In this document: positions 58,501 through 64,000 of the stretch, one piece after another | Numbering within the stretch: position 1 is the stretch's first letter | Layout: each line of letters opens with the position of its first letter | Assembly: GCF_036850765.1 (NCBI RefSeq) | Contig: NC_089493.1 | Span: 295,834,349-295,898,348, forward strand | DNA from: Saccopteryx bilineata | Lineage: Eukaryota > Chordata > Mammalia > Chiroptera > Emballonuridae | Length of the DNA stretch: 64,000 bases | Reading direction: 5' to 3' | Notes under the pieces: model-generated | Seen by the model: the letters and a program-made list of their open reading frames with translations, nothing else | What the model was told of the DNA's origin: nothing | The model's database searches: none | Position numbers and translations under genes: made by a program

Positions 58501-61500
58501 CGCACCGTGTGCCGGCCCTTCCATCTCGTAAGGCCAGCAGAGACGAACTGGTCTTGCCCAGACCGGATTCCTGAGAGGAGACTCGGTTTGGCCTGTGCAG
58601 CTCATGGGTCGGCTTGGGTCAGTCACCTGTGACGGGTTGGGCAGAGCTGTAAGAGGACCATACTGGACGTCCCCTGGGTCTGGAGGGGACTGGACTCAGG
58701 AGGGCTGGGGGCTTGGGCCAGCACACACTCCAGAGCCGACCCCTGTGGAGAGGCTGTGTCGCTGGACCCCCTCCGGGTGAGGGCTGCCCTGCCTCGGCAC
58801 AGCCCGCCTCATTGCCTGTGTCAGGAGTCCTCCCGGTTCCTACCTCCTGCAGTTGGAAGTTCAAGACCAAGTTCAGGTTATGAGGAAGGGAGTGTGTTAA
58901 AGCGTAGGACATGGAGGCACAGGAAGGCAGGGTCCCTGGCCGCCGCTGCTCCCTGGGGCGCAAGGCTTGTCGGACCCTCAGCGCTCTGGAGCGGGAAAGC
59001 GAGAGGACATGTGGGACCGCGGTGCAGCCCACGCTCTTTGTCCTGAGGCTTTGTCTGGGTTGTGTTTTTGTTTTTTTTTAATTTTTATTTATTTTTTATT
59101 TATTCATTTTAGAGAGGAGAGGGAGAGACAGAGAGAGAGAGAGAGAGGAGAGACAGAGAGAAGGGGGAGGAGCTGGAAGCATCAACTCCCATATGTGCCT
59201 TGACCAGGCAAGCCCAGGGTTTCGAACCGGCGACCTCAGCGTTCCAGATCAACGCTTTATCCACTGCGCCACCACAGGTCAGGCTGGGTTGTGGTTTTGA
59301 ATTTAATTTTTTTATTTATTGGTTGGAGAGAGAAAGAGAAACAGAAAGACAAATCAATTTGTTCCACTTACTTACGCATTCATTGGTTGCTCCTGGTATG
59401 TGGCCTGACCAGGGATTGAACCTGCACCCTTGGCGTCTGGGGACGGCACTCTAACCAACTGAGCTACCTGGCCAGGGCTTTTAATCTATTTTTTATACGT
59501 GGTAATTACAAGGGAGGTTCCAGGAGAGGATTGCAACAGATACTCATTAGATTTCAAGAATGTCACTTAGTATGCTGCTGTATTAAAATGAGCGTGTAGA
59601 AGCCCTGGCTGGATAGCTCTGTTGGTTAGAGCATCATCTGGATACACAAAGGGTGTCAGTTCGATCCCCGGTCAGGACACATACTGGAACAGATTGACGT
59701 TTCTGTCTCTCCTCTCCCTTGCTCTGTCTCTCTGGAATCAATAAATTAAAACTAATTTTTAAGTGAACATATAATGGGTCCAGATCATTTTCTGTCAGTT
59801 GCACCTCTATCTTGTATTCGTCTGGATCTAATTCCAACTGGCTTTCGTTACCACCCTCCCCGACTGGTGACTGGAAATAAGCCGCCTGCTTCCAGGCGTC
59901 TGCAGTCAGGGAGCGGGGTCATGTGCTGTGTGTGCTGGCTGTTAACAGCTCGCCCTCTGGCCGCTTGCTCAGCCCCTTGTCTCATGTGCCAGGGGCTTCT
60001 GCTTTGCTCCTACACTGCCCCAGCCGCACCGGAGCCCCTTGGAGTGTTGGTGTACGGGGCTTTTAAAGAGCACGTTTCTTTCCAGCCAAGATAACGACCA
60101 TCTATGAGGTAGGACAGTCACAGCAGGAAACAAAACCTCACCTTTTCTTTTTTCGAGAGAGAGGAAGGGAGAGAGAGGGGGAGAAGCATCAAGTCGTGCT
60201 GCCCTCACTTTAGTTGTGCGTTGGTTGGTTCTTGTAGTGCCTTGACCAGGGCCGAACCAGTGTCCCCTTGTTCAAGCTGGTGACCTCGGGGGTTGGAACC
60301 AGAAGACCCCAGCGTTCTGGGTCAGTGCTTTTTCCACTGTGCCACCACTGGTCAGGTGCAGAAAAGTTCATCCTTACTGTGGATAAAGGTGACATTGGAA
60401 AATGTGTCAACTGAGTACTGGGCAGGGGCTTCCTGACCCTGAACCCTAGAACCAGGCGGGTTTACCTGCTGCCTAAGTCCTTCCCACAAGGGGTTCCTTC
60501 TTTAAGACTCAGAGCAGGAAGGGGTGGAGCCGATGAAGGCCTCCGTAGGCGGGTAGCACCCAGGGGCAAAGCGAGAGGGCAGGGCTCTGTCCTGCTTCAT
60601 GCCTGGACTCACCAGGCAGAGGGCTTGGTGCTCCTGTAGTGACCGAGCTCCCTGCAGAGGAGGAGACCGTGCAGCAGGGTCCCCTCTGCAGCGGGGTCCC
60701 CTCCTCAGCTGTGTCCCCTCCTCAGCTGTGTCCCCTCCCCAGTGGGGTCCCTTCCTCAGCTGTGTCCCCTCCCCAGCTGTGTCCCCTCCCCAGCTGTGTC
60801 CCCTCCTCAGCTGTGTCCCCTCCTCAGCTGTGTCCCCTCCCCAGCTGTGTCCCCTCCCCAGCGGTGTCCCCTCCCCAGCTGTGTCCCCTCCTCAGCTGTG
60901 TCCCCTCCCCAGTGGGGTTCCCTCCCCAGCTGTGTCCCCTCCCCAGCGGGGTCCCCTCCCCAGCGGGGTCCCCTCCCCAGTGGGATCCCCTCCTCAGCTG
61001 TGTCCCCTCCCCAGCGGGGACCCCTCCCCAGCTGTGTCCCCTCCCCAGCTGTGTCCCCTCCTCAGCTGTGTCCCCTCCCCAGTGGTGTCCCCTCCTCAGC
61101 TGTGTCCCCTCCTCAGCTGTGTCCCCTCCCCAGCTGTGTCCCCTCCCCAGCTGTGTCCCCTCCTCAGCTGTGTCCCCTCCCCAGTGGTGTCCCCTCCTCA
61201 GCTGTGTCCCCTCCTCAGCTGTGTCCCCTCATCAGCTGTGTCCCCTCCCCAGCGGGGTCCCCTCCTCAGCTGTGTCCCCTCCCCAGTGGGATCCCCTCCT
61301 CAGCTGTGTCCCCTCCCCAGCGGGGACCCCTCCCCAGTGGGATCCCCTCCTCAGCTGTGTCCCCTCCCCAGCGGGGACCCCTCCCCAGCTGTGTCCCCTC
61401 CTCAGCTGTGTCCCCTCCTCAGCTGTGTCCCCTCCCCAGCTGTGTCCCCTCCCCAGCTGTGTCCCCTCCCCAGCTGTGTCCCCTCCCCAGCTGTGTCCCC

Positions 61501-62151
61501 TCCCCAGCAGTGTCCCCTCTTCAGCTGTGTCCCCTCCCCAGCAGTGTCCCCTCTTCAGCTGTGTCCCCTCCCCAGCAGTGTCCCCTCTTCAGCTGTGTCC
61601 CCTCCCCAGTGGGGTCCCCTCCCCAGCGGGGTGCAGATGCTGAGCAGGTCGGGAGTGCTGCCCGGTGCTGATCTGGGAGACGAGACTTCCCAGATACTTT
61701 TGGGGGCTGGGGTGAGGCTCAGTTCTGGGGGGACCTGTGGAGGGACTCCTGGCACTGGACGGCAATTGGACAGGCCACCGCCGCTGCCTTCTGTGGGGTC
61801 ATCCATTGCAGTGGCGGCCGGGATGGGGGCTCGGAGGAGAGAGAGCTGTGCTCCCACGTGCGGGGGTCTTTCTCAGCCGAGGTCTCTGTCACCTTTCCAA
61901 CTGCTACCTTTACAAATTCCTGTGCAGTTACAGCCCAAGCTGTGTCTGAGACTGGAGTCCCGTGTCACCTCACACCTGCGTCCTGAGTGTGGGGCCGAGT
62001 GACCCTCCTGGGGCCGAGGCTCTGCTGCGCTGGGGTCCCGGGCGTGTGGTGACCCGAGCTGTTTCCCAGGTCGTGTACGAGAGGTGTGAGAAGCTGCGGC
62101 CCACCCTGTTCCGGCTGGCGAGCGACACCGTGGACGATGACGACGCGCTAG
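40995..62151 (+). CDS. GGA2: GGA2, Golgi-localised gamma-ear ARF-binding adaptor 2 (exons 1-9; 3' part off the right edge)
   Basis: Exons are 40995-41067, 49637-49721, 50882-50957, 52126-52224, 54631-54754, 55792-55895, 57205-57285, 57942-58079 and 62070-62151, giving 287 codons plus one base in a single open frame. GGA proteins are monomeric clathrin adaptors that sort cargo such as mannose-6-phosphate receptors at the trans-Golgi. Residues about 25-160 form the VHS domain, which binds acidic dileucine signals ([59 protein letters not shown]). Residues from about 190 start the GAT domain, which binds ARF-GTP and ubiquitin ([38 protein letters not shown]). The hinge and gamma-ear domains are outside the window. 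The N-terminus is a few residues shorter than the human one as I recall it. Confidence 0.96.
41068..43929. other. GGA2 intron 1, first part
   Basis: No exon or named repeat. A G22 homopolymer lies at 42666-42687. Confidence 0.5.
43930..44278 (-). repeat. tRNA-derived SINE, long type A, with target duplication
   Basis: Minus-strand copy flanked by GTGACTTTGTTTT on both sides (13 bp). Confidence 0.93.
44279..45469. other. GGA2 intron 1; nothing recognised
   Basis: Unique-looking. Confidence 0.5.
45470..45651 (-). repeat. SINE remnant with expanded CCCT tract
   Basis: A CCCT/CCTCC microsatellite at 45470-45575 is joined to a minus-strand type C head (GACTGGGGATAGAACAGGCT, CTAGCCAGGGC). Confidence 0.85.
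45652..46376. other. AT-richer block in GGA2 intron 1, possible minus-strand LTR
   Basis: Base composition differs sharply from the flanks. AGCTTTATTGTCTAGC near 45750 would be an LTR poly(A) signal read on the minus strand. No matching second copy is seen, so this is weak. Confidence 0.25.
46377..46610 (+). repeat. tRNA-derived SINE, type B, with target duplication
   Basis: GCCTGACCTGTGGTGGCGCA head and a CT-repeat tail. Flanked by AAATATTAATATTGA on both sides (15 bp), so a young insertion. Confidence 0.95.
46748..46902 (-). repeat. tRNA-derived SINE, type B
   Basis: Minus-strand copy, AGCCCAGGGTTTCAAACCAG to ATCACAGGTCAGGC. Confidence 0.87.
46921..47081 (-). repeat. tRNA-derived SINE, type C
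   Basis: Minus-strand copy with GAGAAACATCAATTTGCTC; an A-run interrupts the head before GCCAGGGC. Confidence 0.83.
47088..47248 (-). repeat. tRNA-derived SINE, type C
   Basis: Minus-strand copy next to the previous one, ending GAGCTGCCCAGCTGGG. Confidence 0.83.
47249..47923. other. GGA2 intron 1; nothing recognised
   Basis: No repeat named. Confidence 0.5.
47924..48332 (+). repeat. 45-bp minisatellite, nine copies
   Basis: GTCATCAGAAGG recurs every 44-46 bp from 47924, with GGGGGAG or GGGAGGAG variants and GGCTGGAAGAGTGGTGGA. Confidence 0.95.
48333..49419. other. GGA2 intron 1, last part; nothing recognised
   Basis: GC-rich with unsupported ORFs. Confidence 0.45.
49420..49606 (-). repeat. 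tRNA-derived SINE, type B, 31 bp before GGA2 exon 2
   Basis: Minus-strand copy ending CACTTCAGGCCAGGC. Its head borders the T-rich tract of the exon 2 acceptor. Confidence 0.87.
49637..49721 (+). CDS. GGA2: GGA2 coding exon 2
   Basis: Acceptor ACTTGACAG, donor [26 protein letters not shown] to NTDPN (residues 25-53), first helices of the VHS domain. Confidence 0.96.
49927..50336 (+). repeat. tRNA-derived SINE with greatly expanded CT tail
   Basis: GCCTGACCTGTGGTGGCTCA head. The tail at about 50075-50325 is a 250-bp CTCTCCTCTCCCTTC microsatellite. Confidence 0.9.
50337..50881. other. GGA2 intron 2, last part; nothing recognised
   Basis: No repeat named. Confidence 0.5.
50882..50957 (+). CDS. 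GGA2: GGA2 coding exon 3
   Basis: Acceptor TTTTCTCTTAG, donor [26 protein letters not shown] to LYALL (53-78). Confidence 0.96.
50958..51439. other. GGA2 intron 3, first part; nothing recognised
   Basis: GC-rich, unassigned. Confidence 0.5.
51440..51835 (+). repeat. 40-bp minisatellite, ten copies
   Basis: GGGCTCAGCAGCCCATGGCC to a GTGTGTGTG end. Variation is mainly in the GT/G part. Confidence 0.96.
52126..52224 (+). CDS. GGA2: GGA2 coding exon 4
   Basis: Acceptor TCCCTGCAG, donor [26 protein letters not shown] to KVLSPK (79-111), core VHS helices. Confidence 0.97.
52360..53580 (+). repeat. 53-bp minisatellite in GGA2 intron 4, about 23 copies
   Basis: GATCCCTGGAGGGACAGCGG and GGGGCGGCTCTGCCGGGTGG repeat every 53 bp, with few variants and a few 54-60-bp units near the right end. 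G-rich on the plus strand. Confidence 0.97.
53581..54630. other. GGA2 intron 4, last part; nothing recognised
   Basis: No repeat named. Confidence 0.5.
54631..54754 (+). CDS. GGA2: GGA2 coding exon 5
   Basis: Acceptor GTTTTTCAG, donor GTCTGT, which lacks the usual A at +3 and +4. [20 protein letters not shown] to DAYQMLKKQ (112-153). Confidence 0.96.
54770..54860. repeat. Short GC-rich tandem array next to the exon 5 donor
   Basis: CGTCCCCCTCGCTG / GGTCCCCCTCGCCG blocks alternate with about a 30-bp period. Confidence 0.85.
54861..55791. other. GGA2 intron 5; nothing recognised
   Basis: GC-rich. Confidence 0.5.
55792..55895 (+). CDS. GGA2: GGA2 coding exon 6
   Basis: Acceptor GTGTTTCAG, donor [26 protein letters not shown] to [11 protein letters not shown] (153-187), end of VHS and linker. 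Confidence 0.97.
56105..56312. repeat. 68-bp minisatellite, three copies
   Basis: AGTACCAGGGGAGACGG recurs every 68 bp in GGA2 intron 6. Confidence 0.93.
56313..57204. other. GGA2 intron 6, last part; nothing recognised
   Basis: A short GGAA run lies near 56380-56398. Confidence 0.5.
57205..57285 (+). CDS. GGA2: GGA2 coding exon 7
   Basis: Acceptor CTCCCCCAG, donor [26 protein letters not shown] to KSLVRE (188-214), start of the GAT region. Confidence 0.97.
57339..57531. repeat. GT/GC alternating microsatellite
   Basis: About 190 bp of GTGTGC/GTGCGT-type alternation of purine and pyrimidine, 54 bp after exon 7. Confidence 0.95.
57942..58079 (+). CDS. GGA2: GGA2 coding exon 8
   Basis: Acceptor CTCCCCCCAG, donor [26 protein letters not shown] to DQEALQ (215-260), GAT helical region. 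Confidence 0.97.
58080..59064. other. GGA2 intron 8, first part; nothing recognised
   Basis: AAGCAAAAGG occurs twice at about 58265-58300; otherwise unassigned. Confidence 0.5.
59065..59283 (-). repeat. tRNA-derived SINE, type B, with target duplication
   Basis: Minus-strand copy flanked by CTGGGTTGTG on both sides. Confidence 0.93.
59300..59477 (-). repeat. tRNA-derived SINE, type C
   Basis: Minus-strand copy ending GAGCTACCTGGCCAGGGC. Confidence 0.9.
59602..59760 (+). repeat. tRNA-derived SINE, type C
   Basis: GCCCTGGCTGGATAGCTCTG head, GTTCGATCCCCGGTCAGGAC, CT-rich tail and A-rich end. Confidence 0.9.
60140..60356 (-). repeat. tRNA-derived SINE, diverged
   Basis: Minus-strand copy: GAGAAGCATCAAGTCGTGC to GTGCCACCACTGGTCAGG. 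Confidence 0.8.
60680..61640. repeat. 17-bp minisatellite in GGA2 intron 8, about 56 copies
   Basis: CCCAGCTGTGTCCCCTC with variants AGCGGGGTC, AGTGGGATC and AGTGGTGTC. C-rich on the plus strand. Period 17 keeps all frames open for hundreds of codons. Confidence 0.97.
61641..62069. other. GGA2 intron 8, last part; nothing recognised
   Basis: No repeat named. Confidence 0.5.
62070..62151 (+). CDS. GGA2: GGA2 coding exon 9 (last in window)
   Basis: Acceptor TTTCCCAG, donor [26 protein letters not shown] to DDDDAL plus one base (261-287). Confidence 0.95.
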
Positions 62152-62332
62152 GTACTAGGTCCTCCTCCCGGGCTGGGCCGCCAGGTGCGAGCGGCGGCTC
62201 CTTCCCGCTGCCTCCGCCGTGCCCAGAACGAGGTGGATGGCGTCGGGGTTCCTGGGGCGGGGGCGGGAGGGACACGGCTGAGCTCACTGAGGTGGGTTCT
62301 CAGAGAATCTGGCCTCGAGCACAGAGCAGCAG

Positions 62333-62832
62333 CTGCTCTGACAGCCCAGGACGAGGGGGACATTGACCGCGTCCACTGGGGACGAGGGCGAGAGGAGAGG
62401 CCGCTGCTCTGACAGCCCAGGACGAGGGGGACATTGACCGCGTCCACTGGGGACGAGGGCGAGAGGAGAGGCCGCTGCTCTGACAGCCCAGGACGAGGGG
62501 GACATTGACCGCGTCCACTGGGGACGAGGGCGAGAGGAGAGGCCGCTGCTCTGACAGCCCAGGACGAGGGGGACATTGACCGCGTCCACTGGGGACGAGG
62601 GCGAGAGGAGAGGCCGCTGCTCTGACAGCCCAGGACGAGGGGGACATTGACCGCGTCCACTGGGGACGAGGGCGAGAGGAGAGGCCGCTGCTCTGACAGC
62701 CCAGGACGAGGGGGACATTGACCGCGTCCACTGGGGACGAGGGCGAGAGGAGAGGCCACTGCTCTGACAGCCCAGGACGAGGGGGACATTGACCGCGTCC
62801 ACTGGGGACGAGGGCGAGAGGAGAGGCCGCTG
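62333..62832 (+). repeat. 71-bp minisatellite in GGA2 intron 9, seven copies
   Basis: CTGCTCTGACAGCCCAGGAC recurs every 71 bp and the copies are almost identical. Confidence 0.97.
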
Positions 62833-63026
62833 TGGCCTGAAGGAGGGCAGGGTGCCCGCAGAGGCCGGAGATGCTGCGAGTGGCCAGCTCGGAGGGTCCC
62901 CTGCTCCGAGTGCCTCCAGAGGCTGGTGGGTAACTGAGGAGCCGGCTGGTGAGGAGCGGCAGGGACAGTGGTCAGGGGAGCAGAGAATTGTAGTACCCGA
63001 GCCCAGGGTAAGTTTTAAGCTTGTGT

Positions 63027-63277
63027 TTTTCATTGATTTTGAGAGGGAGAAAGAGACGGAGTTAGGAGGGCCTGAGAAGAAGCATCAGCTCGAGTTGCAT
63101 CACTCTAGTTGTTCATTGATTGCTTTCTCATACCTACCTTGACTGGGGCTCAAGCTGAGCCAGTGACCCTTGCTCAAACCAGAGACTTTTGAGTTCAAGC
63201 TGGGCATCTCGGGGTTTTGAACCTGAGACCTCAGTGTCCCAGGTGGACACTGTCCACTGTGCATTACCGGTCAGGCA
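63027..63277 (-). repeat. tRNA-derived SINE, type A variant
   Basis: Minus-strand copy: TTGTTCATTGATTGCTTTCT, head near CATTACCGGTCAGGC. Confidence 0.83.
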
Positions 63278-64000
63278 GCGTGGACAGCTCCTGAGAAGGT
63301 TTGCTGTAGTGGTGCTGAAACTGGGAGGGGCTTGTATCCAGAAGGTTTGTTTTGAAGATAGGTGTTGTACACCTGTGTTAACATGAGTGTCCAGTGGCTC
63401 GAGAGAGGGGGCTCCGTCCCCTGCGCCACCACCGGTCAAGACCCCTCCTAGTTAAACAGTTTGCTTTACATCAGACTTAAAAAAAAAGGCAGACTTGGAA
63501 ATTGGTTGATATTTCTTAAGTCTTTGGACAGAGGAGTCCCCATCCTCTCCTGTCGACTGCGTGATGAGCACGTCCTTTGGTTTGTCGAGTTTCTCTTGCT
63601 CTGAGTTTCCTGATGGCGCCTCCCATGGAGTTGAGCGCGATTCCGGCTCCTGATAGTCCTTATAGACTCCTGGTGTTGCTTCTCAGTTGGATCAGGGAGC
63701 TCGACCCGATTCAGGTTTGGTTGGGGTGGAGGCGGGGTGGTCACGAGGCCCCTGGCATCCGGGTGTTGACAGGAGGCAACGCGGTCCCTCCTGAGAGCGG
63801 TGCTGGGTCCCTGTGGCCTGCTGGGTCCCTCCTGAGAGCGGTGCTGGGTCCCTGTGGCCTGCGCCGCGCCTGCCCCTGGGCTGTTTTGTCTCCCTGGAGA
63901 GTTACTCTGCTGGCAACCCCACTGGGAGGCGTGCGTGCAGTAGTGTTTTGAAATCTGGGCATATGTTATACTTTGAGGGCAGTTTAATTTGTACATTGTT
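63278..64000. other. GGA2 intron 9, right edge
   Basis: Contains a 40-bp direct duplication at about 63785-63864 (CCTCCTGAGAGCGGTGCTGG). A degraded ORF on the minus strand (63466-63996) with TIRSRNRAQLHGRRHQETQ is unidentified and may be old LINE sequence. GGA2 exon 10 was not found. Confidence 0.5.

Noticed and set aside
60599..62002. ORFs of 309-467 codons with [21 protein letters not shown] repeats
   Set aside because: Translation of the 17-bp array in all three frames. It looks like a proline-rich secreted protein but is purely periodic.
62148..63033. Minus-strand ORFs of 143-249 codons with VPLVLGCQSSGLSSRPRPQW repeats
   Set aside because: Antisense translation of the 71-bp array.

Overview
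This is vertebrate, almost certainly bat, nuclear DNA. It has split genes with GT-AG introns, two CpG-island promoters, and about fifty tRNA-headed SINE insertions of the kinds I associate with horseshoe bats and relatives (Rhinolophoidea). It also has hAT-type miniature transposons and LTR-like pieces. The species is inferred from repeat style only. Three protein genes were recognised by translating exons and comparing them with remembered mammalian orthologues. UBFD1 (minus strand, exons 1-3, cut by the left edge) and EARS2 (plus strand, complete, 9 coding exons, 523 codons plus stop, 4555-32182) are head to head across a GC-rich bidirectional promoter. GGA2 (plus strand, exons 1-9, cut by the right edge) follows EARS2 in tandem. 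The same order is known in the human 16p12 region.

Layout: 1-2448 is UBFD1 intron 3. 2449-4129 carries UBFD1 exons 3 to 1. 4130-4554 is the shared promoter. 4555-32182 is EARS2, with long introns full of SINEs, an LTR-like composite with a 443-bp inverted repeat (12218-15480), and minisatellites. 32183-40740 is the EARS2 3' flank, made mostly of repeats. 40741-41430 is the GGA2 CpG island. 41068-64000 holds GGA2 introns 1-9, with the VHS domain and the start of the GAT domain encoded in exons 2-9.

The genes are ordinary housekeeping genes. EARS2 is mitochondrial glutamyl-tRNA synthetase, GGA2 is a clathrin adaptor at the trans-Golgi, and UBFD1 is a ubiquitin-like-domain protein. The unusual part is the tandem repeats. 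About twenty GC-rich minisatellites lie in the window, and three of them have a functional EARS2 splice junction inside the repeat unit: the exon 3 acceptor (6 copies), the exon 5 donor (4 copies) and the exon 8 donor (15 unit copies, 8 with an intact GT). One duplicated exon 3 acceptor lies exactly 75 bp upstream, in frame and without stops, so it could add 25 residues to the enzyme. The very long ORFs in the window (400-510 codons on both strands) are products of these arrays, not genes. No prokaryotic-type system, CRISPR array or novel gene cassette was found.
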